The position numbers were made by a program, and so were the translations under genes. The notes beneath the pieces are model-generated. The model was given only the letters and a program-made list of their open reading frames with translations, was not told the DNA's origin and did no database searches. DNA of 64,000 nt from Tyto alba. Taxonomy: Eukaryota; Chordata; Aves; Strigiformes; Tytonidae. Below, piece by piece: positions 36,224 to 49,216 of the stretch (the stretch's first letter is position 1; each line of letters begins with the position of its first letter). Location of the stretch: the NCBI RefSeq assembly GCF_018691265.1, contig NW_024881282.1, positions 22,722,399 to 22,786,398 on the forward strand, read 5' to 3'.

Positions 36224-38840
36224 GTAAAATTATTTTTTACTAGTCACTTTTTTCAGTGTTTTGGATGCTTTATTTAAATTTTGGAAAATGTTAGAGTCAG
36301 TTACTCCAAATATGGGTTGAGATCAGATCAAATATTTATTTCACAAAGTAGGTACAGCTGCCCTCTGAGAGAGCGACTTGGAGATGTTTTATTCTTTTCA
36401 CCCATTGTTGTGCATGTGTGCTTTGCATGATTCTGTTATACTCTGTGGAAGGGGAGCAAAAGTAATCATTAAATGTATTCTAAAAGCAAATACAACCTTT
36501 TATTTTAATTTTCCTGTGAGGGAGGTTTCCACTGGTAAAACTAGTGATCTTTGTTAAAGTGATTGACAATTAATGCAAATAAATTCTATCAGCACAGAAT
36601 TTGAGGATGTGACCACCATGATCAGAAAGTGTAAATTCTTAATTTTTATGTTGGAATAGTTTATGTCTCAACTTGTTTGTTAAGCTTTGTTGTTACTTTA
36701 TTCCTGATGTTTTTTTTCAGCTCCTTAAGAGGGGAGAGGTACAGCTGGATTTGAGCAGCTGTGTACAGAAGTAGAGGGTTATCCTTGAGATGATAAGGAA
36801 TAATAATTCTAGTCCAGGGGGAATTTGCTCTGTGTCCCTTAAAATGGGGTTTAGATGAAAATTATAGTGGTGGGAACGGCAGCACTTCTGCTAATGCTAT
36901 TTTGCACTTGTGTAGTGTTTTTGATTCTTCAGAAATTGTTATTTTAGTCTTTCTATGAGTGTTATGTTCTTTTTGATGTTCTCTGAGTGAACAAACTTCT
37001 AAGGTGTCACAAATTCTAGTTACAAGTTTGTTTTCAGTTCCCTAAGTTTCTGCCATGTAAGGGCCAACATGAAGCTCATGTGAGAGCCCTTCCCTACCAA
37101 TACTAGTTTTGCATTACTTGATGTTGGCAGCTCTTTGCATTACTGAAATTGGGAGGCAAGGACAGTGTGATCCAGGCAAGCTGACACGCTGTGTAAGGGC
37201 ATTTGGGGTTAAGTCTGTCTTGCCCTTTTGCTGCTGGGGAAGCAGTACAGCCACTGGTGGAGAAGAGGGGAAGCATAAAGGAAACATGGGTGGAAGGTCC
37301 AGGTAAGGTTGCAGAGGAGTGGCTGGAGCACTACTTTTCTCAAGGGAGGGGAAATTGGCAGATTGACATAATTGTGTGTGTCTAATGAGACTGTAAACTA
37401 TAATTAGTAGACATTTGTTCTGAGAAGAGAGAATCGGGATTTCACGTGGATGTTAAAGGGCAGGGAAAGCCCCGTTTGTACTCATGTCCTCCGTTGTTTT
37501 CTTTGCTGCTCAGTGTTGCAGCAAGGTTTGTTGTTGATCTACTCCACTTAGAGTAGAGCAGAAAAACTTGGTCTTTCTGGAGGCTAGAAAGCCAGCAGCC
37601 TGAGACTTGGAGCTTCTGGTCAGGAGCAATTGTGTTCTCAGTATCTATACCCACCAAATTTGTGTTGAAAATGTGACAAAGGGAAGCTCAAGGTCTCTTA
37701 GTTTTCTGAGGTTAGCGGCAGTAGTGTGGGATTGGCTGCAGAGCACGTGGCTTTGGAAGGATGCAATTCCATGCTCCTTTATCGTGCCAGAATCTCAGTT
37801 ACATAATTGATTTAAACTATGTACAGCGCAAGATTTTGTATTATACGGCACAATTACATAGCTTCCCATGGAGATGTGGGACTTCATGAAAGCATGTACA
37901 TGTATATGTGGTGGAAATAAGAACAGAAGGATGTTCCAATGATAGGAAATAGAATTGGAGAAGAAACAGGAGGGGTTGCAGAAAAACAGTGGAGTCTGGC
38001 AATACTGAATGAGGAGAGGTGTAGGAACAGGCTGCTGATGAGATAGGAGGTTATATAAAGCTTTACATAGATGAGAAACCAAATTCTGTCTTGATGTTTT
38101 CGTTCTGATCATTGTAAACCTTTATATTGTAGTGTGAACATTTTCTAAGTTATCATTAAAACAAAGTTTGAGAACTGTTAAAATTTGGAAATTTTAATTA
38201 CAAAAGCATAAAAACCGGCTGGAAAAGTTTGGTACATGAAACTACAGAAAAATGGGTAGTTTCACACTGAGATTTCAGATTGACCTTTTTTCCTATTTAT
38301 TATGTATGTAATCCACAGATATCATTGCTCTTCAGTATTTTGAAATACAGGCTGTTTAGAGATTTTTGCAGGTGTGAATATAGGTTACACAAACTAAATT
38401 TGAGCTGATGGTGAGTGCTAAGCAGTAAGTAGAAAGGTTAAATTATGATGGAGGCACATCTGTTTGAGGGCATGTTTTTTTTGTTTATGTTCGAAGATGA
38501 GAAAGCGGAATTTAATCTGAGAATTGCTGAGGGCTTGCAATGCTGGGCAGGTGTTGAAGCTCATGTGTATATTTGAATGTTCACTCTTCCAAAGGTATGA
38601 TTTAAGATGCAGGAATATACTGTTTTATGGTTCAGTGTTTAGAGATTGTTTTCCAAAAAGTGAGTGTTTTGAAAAGCAAGGTAGTTTACAACATGCACTG
38701 TAAAACAGTACGACTCTCATTCGTGACTAGGAGTTTATAATCCAGATCTATTTTCTTTAAATACTTTGCTGTACTTACATGGTTAGAAGTGAAGTCCACA
38801 GAATGTATTGTATTCTGGTTTGTGCATTAAAAGAGAGGGG

Positions 38841-38931
38841 GAAAACAAACAAACAAACAAAGAAAAACCTGAAACCCCCCAAACTACCACCACCAAGAAA
38901 AAAGCGACACAACCCCCCCCAAAACCCCAAA
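38841..38931. repeat. A/C-rich low-complexity block
   Basis: AAAC tetramer repeats are followed by CCACCACC and C runs, ending in AAAACCCC. Simple-sequence DNA in intron 5. Confidence 0.85.
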
Positions 38932-39465
38932 GTTCATTCTATAGTGATATGTCGTACTACTAGGAAATGTCCTGAGCTACTGCACCACCAAATGATACAT
39001 ATTATAATAGCAAATGGTAATTCTCCTTAAAATAGTAGGAATGGGTACATTTTTAATTATACAGATCTGTTCTTAAGCACCATAAATAACTGATTTTTTT
39101 TGTTCGTTTCTTGAACAAAAAAAATAAAGTGAATTTTTCAAATACTTTACATCAAGAACATAGACTTTGAAAGTTTCAGAGTTTTTACAGTACTTTGAAG
39201 GACTTTTATTAAAGAAATATGGAAATATTCCAAATCTTTAAAAGCTAAGTTTTTAGTGAGATCTACTTGCCGAGTGTAACAAAAATTTGCTAGTAGTTTT
39301 ATTTGTCTGAGCCCATGTTCTGGTTTGAAAACAAATAAATCTTTAGCCAACAAATTATACCCAGTTTTACTGAAATTATCTCTTAACTCTTCTGCAAGAG
39401 CAGTAGAGCAATATGGCTAATAACGTTGATGAATTGAAATTTTTTAGAGGTTATTGTACGGGTGG

Positions 39466-39645
39466 TGTGACAACCTGTCACAGTAATTGCAGTGAGGTAG
39501 CATGTTGCACAAATGCAATAGTGGGAGGGAAGGACACTTGCTTTGAAGCCCTTGGTGACCTCCAGTGTCTGCTGGGCTACCCTGACATCACAGAATCCGT
39601 CCTTCCCTGATGTCACAGTTAGCAAGGAATCATTCTGGAACCAGA
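39466..39645. repeat. Cluster of inverted repeats
   Basis: TGTGACA-ACC-TGTCACA is a perfect 7-bp inverted repeat at 39466-39482. TGACATCA at 39583-39590 pairs with TGATGTCA at 39608-39615 (8 bp, 17-base loop). A short TCTGG/CCAGA stem follows at about 39634-39645. The two octamers resemble cAMP-response or AP-1 type sites with one change from TGACGTCA. No function is established. Confidence 0.5.
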
Positions 39646-42600
39646 GGGATTGCAATGACGCTCTCTACTTAAGTGAAGCTCCTTGTATGGCACGTCTCTC
39701 CATTTAAAAACATCAAAGAAAACCCCCAAAACAACAAAAAAGAACGACACGTAAAAACCCAAGGAACTCTTCTGAATGTTTTTGGATTCCTAAGAGATAT
39801 TCTGAAAACTGTGCCAAAAATAGACTGGTAGAGGACTGCCCTCCTTTATAGCGTGGGTATAGTTTAGTGGTGGTTTTCTGTAACCATTACAAGATTATAC
39901 AATTTGGAACAGATCAGCATGAATTTGGAGGTGAAGAACGTAGAAAGAGAACAAAAAGGCTTGTATCCAGTTTTTAGCATGGTAAGTACATTAGCACATT
40001 CTTCCAAAATAAAATTAAATCGGCCTACTTTGTGCTTTAGGTAGCTCTGGCTTTGGTCAAACGTGGCACCAGAACTGATCTAACAAAATAGTGTTACAGA
40101 CACTGAGACAGAGGTGCTGGCTCTACTGCTGCTGTGCAGCTGTGTGTTGTGTTGTGAGATGCTGTACTGGAAACGAGAGAAAGAAAAAGGTGGTTTCCAA
40201 TACTCCTGTGGGATCCCTGCATGACCTGCCACCAGCTCTGTAACTTCTGCATCCCTGTGTTACAGCGTACGTCTGTCCTCAAAAAAGTCCTTGAAGGGCC
40301 ATTAAGAATTAATGCAGCAGTGGGGCCCTGGGAGCTTTATCACTGAGGAGCATGAACACAAATCACACGTATTGAAATTGATAGTTGATGAAACGGGAAT
40401 TTTCTTTTACTTCTGGCTTACAGAAATCTGTTGATATGTGCAACTCCTCGATTTACAGTAATGCTGCATGCTGCTGTGTGGTCCTCCCAGCGATGGTCTT
40501 AAACTGAAATCCTTGACTTGCTCTTTACTTTCATTTGCACCTTCCTTTAAGGAGCATTGAATTGTTTTGTTTTCTTTTGTTAATACCCACAAAATATTTG
40601 TTGCTTCCCCTCCACACTATATTTTAATTGTATTACCTTTTATCTTTTTAAAAGCGTAAAAGCCACCAGACAGATAAACTCTGGGCTGAATGGTGACAAA
40701 AATTGATTGGTTTATGGTCCTTCCCCCCTTTTTTTACTTCTGTCGTGGTTCCATCCTTACTAATTGCATCAGAACTAAATTCAGCTTTCATTTGGACTGT
40801 GATTGTATGTGGTTTATAACATTTTGCATTCTCTGATGTACACAAGTATAGAAATTGTTTTTGTATGTGGAGCTCAGTTTTGTGGTCTGTCTTTGGAAGT
40901 TTCTTTGCAAAGCTGACTGAAAAGAGGCTCTTTTCTCTTTGAGAGAGCACAGACGTAAAGAATCTACAAATAGGGTATTCTGATGAAATTTCTTCATGGA
41001 ATCATTCTGGTGAGAATGCATGACGCAGGTATTAATTCAAATAATGCCTAGAGAAGTTGCTTCCCTGCTTTATTTTGACAGTATTTTTATGAATATACTG
41101 GAAGAAGGAGGGGTGAAATTTAAACCGGACAGGTTGAGGAAGAAGGAATGGCTGTAACTTTAGCAAATGTACGAGCTGGAAGTTACTTTAGGTTGCTAGA
41201 AAAATTTAACATAGCTGACACAGCTGCACTTGTTCCTGTTGAATGCTGTTCATTGAAAATAATTAATGTTTTGAAATCATTTTATATGTGCCTTTTTATA
41301 GGACATTTGCATTTGAAACTGAAAATACAGTCCTTAGTTGCACAGTGAAGATAGTGCTAGCAGGCTTTGTGTGTCTTGTTTGGGCTTTAGAAAGTGCATT
41401 CTCTGCTTTTGTTTTTAACATCACAGTATTGCATAATTCATTACATGTCCTCTAAGTATTTCTTGCATCTCCATTATTTTAATTACTCCCAAGGTTTATT
41501 AAAAGTCTTCAATACCTGTTTTCTCTACGTTTTTTACCAATCTTGATTTACTTGGACTCCAAACTTGAAGCCTGGTATAGCATGAATAAGTTCCTTTACC
41601 CTGAGATGAGTAAGTAATGACTAAGTGAAATTTGTTTTAAAGCCATGCTTGCAGGAAATTTAAACATAATACAGAATGAAGAAAATGTTTTTCACTAATT
41701 AGATATAGATTATTTTAATTCTTATAAAAATTAAACCTTTTCTTACTCAACTTCATTTTGGGAGGTTTGATAAGATTCTAACAGAAAAACTGTAAAAATG
41801 CCCTGTAGGATTTTAAAGCGTAGTCCCCTTTTAGAGAGATTTTAAATCTTTACATTTATTCAGATGTAAAGCTAACACTGGATTATACGCTTTGTATTAT
41901 GAGTTGCCAGAGTGAAAGTAAGATATTTTTCCAGACTAAGAACATAACTTTTTGAATCATTGCCCATTAAGAACGTGCCTTCCTAATTTTGGCATATTTG
42001 CGTGTTTATTGGTGAGATTAGGTTGTCTACAAGGTTTGAAAAATAATGAAAAGATTAAATGTTAAAGAACTAATAGTAATATTCCATTCCCTCACTTAGT
42101 CTAGTTTAGTCACTTATTTTAGACTACATGCTATGGATGTGTTTGGGCTATATTTTTTTATTATTTTGTTGGAAACAAAATGTATGCAGAAAAATTAGTG
42201 TTTTACCTCAGATAAAAACCTTGCGTGCCTTTGGAAACATTTTAAGAACTGCATCTTCACACAGATGTCATGTATTTAAATGTAGCTTGGGGCTTAAGCT
42301 TCACATTTTATGAGAAAGTATTGACTAGTTTTGACCACAAATTATTAAATTTTGTTGTACTAGCTTATGATTAGTTTATTCTGGCTGGTGGCTGTGGAGC
42401 TCAGGTATTTTTCTGTATTTAGAAAATAGCCTGAATGTGCAAGGGTTTTTTAAAATTGGAAGCCAAATTTAAATCACTTTTTTTACTAGTAGGGAAAGTC
42501 TTTGATTACAGCTTAATGTTTGTAACATGATGGAGAAGTAAAACAGGCTTTTATAATAAAGGTTTGAGCTGTGCAAATCACAGCTGTTTACTCATATAAA

Positions 42601-44450
42601 ATGCTTTTGTCAAAGTTATACAGAAACAACTTAATCTTACCAGTCTTTGATTCTGATCCTGAATTGTGCCACCAAAAAATATAACAAAATGAATTTCCAT
42701 CAGGCTTGACCCACTGTGCATAATTCTACAGCATAAACCCAAACTGCTCTAGCAGATTCCTGGGTTTAATTTTTTCACCTGGATAAACTAAAACACCTGT
42801 CAGTTAAAGTGAAGTTCTGAAGCAGCTTCATTTTAAAATTATGATGGATATGTAAGTAACTGTTTTAGAGACCAAAACTGGTCTATGAAAACTTGCAAAA
42901 TGCATTTAGAAATGAAAAGCAGCCATGTGCTCTAGTCATTGATTGAATCAGTTGGTGAGAGTGGTAAGAGTTTAGCCAGAATGGTATGGATGGGATTTGG
43001 GGAACTCTCTCAGTTGCTCTAGGAAAGGCTGAGGTTATCTTCCAGGAGATGTCTTTCTCTCCACTTGCATGCTTCAGATTTTTTGCCAAGTCCTGCCTGT
43101 GCCCCCTGGTTGACACAGTAGTTAGGTGTGGTAGAGCTGTGGATGTGTTATGACTGGTTTTAGCAGTGGGAAAAGGTGGATCTCATGTAGTTCTTTGAAA
43201 TCATGTGCTTTTAGGAAGATGCTACAAACCCTGTCCCTTGCCCTCCCAGTTGCTTTGTTTGATGATGACTTTTCAGGTGTATCTCTCTTTGGATGAATTC
43301 TGCTTGGCTCTTTACCACCTCTGTCATATTCTCCAGTTTCAGTGCAGATGTGGCTGAATGGTTGCATGCCAGATTTTATCTAGAGGAACACCATTATCTT
43401 AGTTATTCCTGTACCTAAAATTCAGATAAGTCCAGAATATTACCTTTGAGTTTAAATGTGTCAGTTATTTGTTTTCAGTCTCTATAATGCAACTTACCAT
43501 TTGTTTTGCTGCATTAGTGCATATCTTAGCAAGTTTTCCTTAACTGTATGTGACTGAAGAGTTCTAAAATTCGTATGAACTTTTTACCTGTGTAAACCTA
43601 AGTGTTTTATTTTACCAGTCTACATAATTGGTTATAGCTGTTCTTTGGTAATTCAGACACATGCACATACAGAATGCCTAACATTATAAGGTAGTTAGCA
43701 GGTAAAATTTACTGTCTGATTAAAGGGGGAATATTCTTACTATTTGCTTTTAAACCTGAACATCGTCTTTAATTTTACAGCTTTTAGAATCCTTTTTCTT
43801 TTCCAGTGCTTTGAAATATATTAGTACTATGATATTTGGCTGAAGTATTCAAATAAAGTTATGAAAAACAAATTGACATATGGTTGCTCTGCTACTATTT
43901 GTTTCTGTGGTACCAAATTAAACCTCATTATTAAAGATGCTACAAAAATGGAATAGATAATTAAAACAGAAGTTAACTTCACAAAAAAGGAACATATAGG
44001 CCTATTTGAAATAGAGGCAGGGATGACTTCTTAGTAGGAATCATTTTTACTACTTTAATTTGAAACTGCTACTTAGTTTGAGATGAAATCTCTGAAGTCA
44101 TGTAGAAACAGTTTGTGCAGCAGTGGCAAGGTTTTCTTAGTGTCAAGTCTGTTCTCCAACTTTATAATGTGTGTGGAAAGCCTTTTGCAAAGTGTTTGTA
44201 TGAACTCATACGTCAGCTGTTCATATGCAAAGCTTGCTAATGCTACTTCAGGTGTAAGCTAGAAACACGTTTAAATTTGTTCATGCAGACCAGCTTCCAG
44301 TATCTGCTGTTCTTGTCAGCAAGCTGTATGTAACTTAAAAATATCCCCTGCACTTGGTAGGCTTGCCTAGAAAGTATTTTCTACCAAATAGGCACTGTCC
44401 ATCTCTTCACCTTTAAAATAAACATTTGATTTACGTTTGTTTTTAAACAG

Positions 44451-44489
44451 ACACCAAATCCTTCTGCAAGTGAGTTTATTCCTAAAGGA
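44451..44489 (+). other. PAN3: PAM2 motif (PABPC1 MLLE-binding) in exon 6
   Basis: The first 13 codons of exon 6 encode TPNPSASEFIPKG. The spacing N-P-x-A-x-E-F-x-P fits PAM2 motifs of PABP-binding proteins. Because it begins at the exon edge, the residues before it change with isoform: NNLQ when exon 5 is included, QRRK when it is skipped. Confidence 0.9.
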
Positions 44490-44601
44490 GGATCAACCTC
44501 CAGGTTGAGTAATGTATCCCAGTCAAGTATGTCTGCCTTCTCTCAAGCCTTGTTCTCTCACCCCTCCATGGGAAGTCCTGCTACTGCTGGGCTAGCACCA
44601 G
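44451..44601 (+). CDS. PAN3: PAN3 exon 6, PAM2 motif
   Basis: The exon has 151 bases: 50 codons from TPNPSASEFIPKGGSTSRLS to GSPATAGLAP, plus one base. TPNPSASEFIPKG is a PAM2 motif (consensus around LNPxAxEFxP), the short linear motif that binds the MLLE domain of cytoplasmic poly(A)-binding protein and brings the deadenylase to poly(A). The Phe at codon 9 is the key aromatic anchor of such motifs. The rest is Ser-rich and disordered. The acceptor is TTTTTAAACAG and the donor CCAG|GTAAGT. The spare G joins GA of exon 7 to make Gly. Exon 5 or exon 4 can precede it in the same frame. Confidence 0.96.
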
Positions 44602-45884
44602 GTAAGTTGAGAGTAATGATTTGCAGTACAGTTGCTTCTTTTAATTTAATGTCAGATATAACCCTGACTATTACTGTTACTATTAAATAGTAATCAGGTT
44701 TATCAGCTATAAATGTAGCCACCTCCCAGTTTAGATCTTAATTTTAAGATGATCTTCAAGCATAAGAAAGTGCAGCGGCTTGGGATTTATCTTCCAGTAG
44801 CATAGAAATCGCCCTACAGGCTATGAAATCTGTTCAGCCACAGTTGCACTGAAATTAACTCAGCTTAATTTGCTCAGCCCTTTTTGGGGAAAAGAGGTGC
44901 TGGATTATCACATGCTAAACTCTCTGCAGTCCTTGCCAGAGCAGTACCTGAAGATGATTTAAACTATTCCTTGCCTAGAAATGCACTGCAGTCTACAGTG
45001 AATACATGCTCTGATTACAACACACAGATCTGCTCTTTTGAATTGATTCTAGAGAATGTAACCTAGAAGTAATTCTTTTCAATGTTAGTGAGTATATGAG
45101 GACTTAAAAATCTTGATGAAAAACAAAATTAGAAGATGAGCTTATTCTAGAAATAAATTGCCTTGCAAAATAGTGTTAATTGTTATTGTATGTCATATGT
45201 AATCTTACTTTTAAAAACAATCTAAGATTATTTCCCACTTCTCAAATTTACTGAAATGTGTTCCGTGCAGTCATATGATTCTGAGTGACTAGATTTTATT
45301 TTTTTTTAACACTTACAAAGATCAAACTCTTTGTGCATCTTTTGGACTTCTGATCTTAAAAAGTTAGCTTAATTCTATTTTTTTTTTTTTAAGAAAATTA
45401 AATAGTTTTAAGATATAACCATCAGCAGATCTGGTTATTACACATTGCAGATCCTTTAGTAAGCTTCTGTATGTACTTAAATTTTTGGCAGTCTCTTAAG
45501 ACTGACAAGAAGCATTAGGTAGCTGGCAAGAGGCAGAGGGGCAAATATTGTAAATGTTTGGGTTTTTAAACCAGTATTTGCAATTACCATCTATTAAGCT
45601 GAACTTCAATATTTCCTGATGCCAGGGGGTAAATCTCAGTGTCAGCCTGAGAGAAGCCAGCACTTAGCTTGCATGTTATAACTATTGGAACAGGCTAGAA
45701 AAGTGATTGACGCTTCTACTGACCAAATGAACATGTTGCAGTACTGTGTCTGATTCATACTATATTGTGCTGTACAGTCTTATTGGAAAACTGTTGTGTT
45801 TATATGCCTCTCAGCCTTGTCACCTGGATTGAAAAGTGTATAAAGGATTAAATAGAATACAGTAAAATGATCTACTTTTGGAAA

Positions 45885-46050
45885 GTGTCCAGTGGGGTCT
45901 CAGAGGGATCCTTCACAGTCCAATTTCTTTGCTATCTGTAAGTAATACTTGAAAGGATAAGTAACACTGATGAAAGAAGTTCTCACAACAATTTGAGCTC
46001 CTAGAAATATAGATGCCAATGCTGAAAACTATCTAGGTTCAAATACTATT
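45885..46050 (+). mobile_element. Possible ancient CR1-like LINE fragment
   Basis: AGTGGGGTCTCAGAGGGATC followed by TCCAATTTCTTTGCTATCT, then GGATAAGTAACACTGAT, has the order of motifs seen in the CR1 reverse transcriptase region (the segment coding for the GVPQGS-like and following blocks). It is heavily diverged, with no open frame. Borders are approximate, and the call rests on recognition by eye. Confidence 0.35.
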
Positions 46051-49000
46051 GTTTGTTTATGGATGATAGGGATGGGCTAACTTCAGGCAAAGCTGGCTTG
46101 TTTCCCTGCTCTTATTGTATAATTAAAAAGAGAATATAGTTCAGAGTAGGGATCTGGGGTGGGTGCTCTGAATTTCTCTGTAAGCTTCTTTCTCTACACT
46201 GAGTGCAGAATTCTCTGACCTCAAGTGTCCTGTGTAAATAATATTAATACGCATTTATTTTTATTTAAATGGTTTAGCTGTCAATAGTATACATGCACAA
46301 AAACTTCTGTCATCTCAAGGTGAGTTAGAAGGTGCTCTTTCTAAAAGATCAGGCTCTTAAATAAGAAAGCAGTATTTACGTGTGGTGAAACTTCACCATT
46401 TAGGTCATACTGGATAATAAAATTTAAAAATATTTAAAAATGTTCTGAAGTTGTTACTAGAAATTATTGTCGGGATCTGTTAGCTTTCAACAAGTGAAAA
46501 CAAATTTAAATGAAACCCTTATAATGAGTTCATAAGAATTTTCCTTTAAATAAAGATAAGTCTCCTTCCAGGTAAATGATGTTTATTTTCCAGTAGAATA
46601 ACTTTCAGGAAACATGTGTGAGATATAAGTATTGGCATAAGATTAAGATTACTTATAGTAGTTTACAGGGTACTGGAGGAAATTAATATTTCGTAAGAAA
46701 TAAGGAAATATAGTAGAAATAGTTTCTAAAAAGTTCCATAGTTTAATTCACCCATAACAAAGTAAATGATGAGAACAATCCTTTGATTTCCCTCTTGAGG
46801 ATGGAAAAATGTGAGTTCTTTCACATATCTAATTTCTGAGATTTCCCTAAAGGTAGGTGTAAATCAAAACCACTTTTGACATCTAGTATTTCATAGATAA
46901 CTGTTCACAAAATTGATTGTCCCTGGAAAATATTTGTTCCACCTGACTTATCAACAGCACTGCAGAAATAGTGGAAAAAATGACAACTGAAACCTACTAT
47001 ACTTTAATAGATAACGTGTTTTATCCACATCTGACATATCCATTAGGGTGTAGCATGGAAGAAGGTTACTCCAACTTTTACATGTATTTACCTATCTAAG
47101 TGCTTCCTAGCATATTCTCAACACAGAGCTAGTCTTCATCTTGGCAGCCTTTAATAGAATACGAAAACAGTGTGAAATAAAATGTACCTCACGCAAATAG
47201 CTGGAGAAAATTGTCCTGTTGAAGAACTTTGAACAGATCTCCTTCACCATCTCCAAACTTTCTTAAGCTCCCCGGGACAATACCCTATTTTTGCTCCTTA
47301 TATTCTCTTGCTAGCAAACACATCCTGTTTATCATTTGTATGAGAAATGTAGTGAGTTGTTGACAGTCTTACAATAGTAATTTTGCTAACAAGCTTATCT
47401 TACCCAGTTCTGTGTAGTGGGGTCAGAGTAATAGCGCCATTAAAATATGCAATAAAGCGTATGAAAGAAATAAATGGCATCAAAATTACAAGACATCGTT
47501 GTTGTGTTAAATTTGAGAGAGAACAGATGTATAGTCCCCAGAAGAGAAAATCTTTGCCTGGCTTGTTTATGCTTAAGCTTTGTTATAGCTAGAGAGTGAT
47601 GCCTTTGTCATCGATGGAAATGACAGTATTTAGTCCAAGGTAGTCTCTGAGCTTATGCAGAATGTAAGAGATCCCATTTGTGCTGCCAGTCTGGACCTGC
47701 AGGCTTAGGAGCCAGGACTGCAAAGGTGATGCACTTGTGTCCAACTGACACATCTCCATTCATGACTGGCTACAAGGGTGTAGTTCTCAGAGCTCATGAC
47801 CCAGTTGGAAATGGAGCAGTTCAACTTAAAGTGGTTTTGAGTGGCCTAAGGCCCCAAGAGTTTGTTCTGACCTCCTGTATCAAGTATGGTGCAGCATTCT
47901 GCAGAGGAAGTTCCACAGTCATTACAGAATATTACAAGAAAGGAAGGCGGCAAAGAGACTGTAAAGTTGGGTTTTTTTCAAAAAAAAAAAAATGAGGGGG
48001 AAAAGCTGATGACCCTAAAATGATTTAGGGAGTTAAGCAAATTTAACTAACTTGGAAATATACAGTTACAATGCTAATGGCCTGATAGAAAGCTTATAAT
48101 AAAAACAGATATTTAATGAATTTAAGGATGCTGCTTTACGTTCATGAAATAGTCTAGTTTTATTATTTACTTTGATTGTCATTCCTCAAAATGTACCTAG
48201 TAGTCTACAGTATCTCTAAAGTACAGAACATTAAGGTGATGAAATGTTAAGTGCTTCATTTTTGACCTCTGAATGTGTTACAAGCCTTAGAGGCATAGGG
48301 ATATGCTTGTAGGTGGGTAAATTTGTAGGCAAAACTTGTAGGCCTTTTAAAAGTATTTATATTGTAGGTCAGCTAATTTGCATACACATGAGCTTAATGA
48401 AATCCTGCTTCACTAAGTTGTAAACTCTCATTGAATCTGAAAACTGTAGGCACTGAGTCCTTAGTGAGAGTTCATGCTTGATGCCCTTTCTTTGCTCCTG
48501 TTTACCTGTATGAATTCTCAGGTTCAAAATACAACCTACCTTTTAATTTAAACTTGTTGAGTGCTGCAAAGCTTTATTAGAAGTGTTAATCTTGTAAAAT
48601 ACCTTTGAGCACTGTCTCAGATGAATTTCAAAGCCTGCTACTTCCCTTTCCTCAGTCAGAATGAAACTTCAAAAATAAAAAACAATACAAGAAGTGAAAA
48701 TATAACAATAAAGAAGGATATGTAAATATGACCTCTTTCTCTACCTAAAATGAGAATAGCAGCAGGAGCTCCAGGGATGTGTAGGTAGGTAGTCTGTATG
48801 GTTACTTGTGAATGTTGTGAAAAGACCTTCAAATGCCACAAGTGTTTCCATGTTGGTATGGTACCATGACAGCTGTATACCATGACACGGTTTTTAAAAT
48901 GTAAATAATTGTGAAGTGAAAGGAGCCCTTTCTCCTTGCAGTTTACCTTTCAAGATGATATTTGACTTCTTCACGAAGGGTATTAAGGTTCACTGAGAGA

Positions 49001-49177
49001 AGGAATGGCGAGCCACCTTTACTGGTAGATAAGTCTTAAGAAGGACAATTTGAAACAGGCTTTTTGGTGTTTGTCTTGATGCTCCTTTTGGCATTTCCAT
49101 ATAGGGGAAGACCAAAATGTCTCATAGGGGAAGCTTAAAAATTATATTTTTTTTGTCAGGATCACCTGTATGAGAGT

Positions 49178-49216
49178 TATCTATCTATCTGTAGATATCT
49201 ATCTATCTATCTGTAG
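49178..49216. repeat. TATC tetranucleotide microsatellite
   Basis: TATC units are interrupted by CTGTAG at two regularly placed positions. A likely length-variable locus in intron 6. Confidence 0.9.

Larger units (their letters stand above)
36224..44450 (+). other. PAN3: PAN3 intron 5
   Basis: The intron is 8.2 kb. It includes an A/C-rich block (38841-38931) and a segment with several inverted repeats and CRE-like octamers (39466-39645). The rest is AT-rich DNA with no recognised element. The acceptor is GTTTTTAAACAG. Confidence 0.9.

Noticed and set aside
47678..47995. Frame of 105 codons followed by a 13-A run, considered as a processed pseudogene
   Set aside because: No ATG at the start, no resemblance to a known protein, and the A run lies inside the frame with no polyadenylation signal or target duplication seen.
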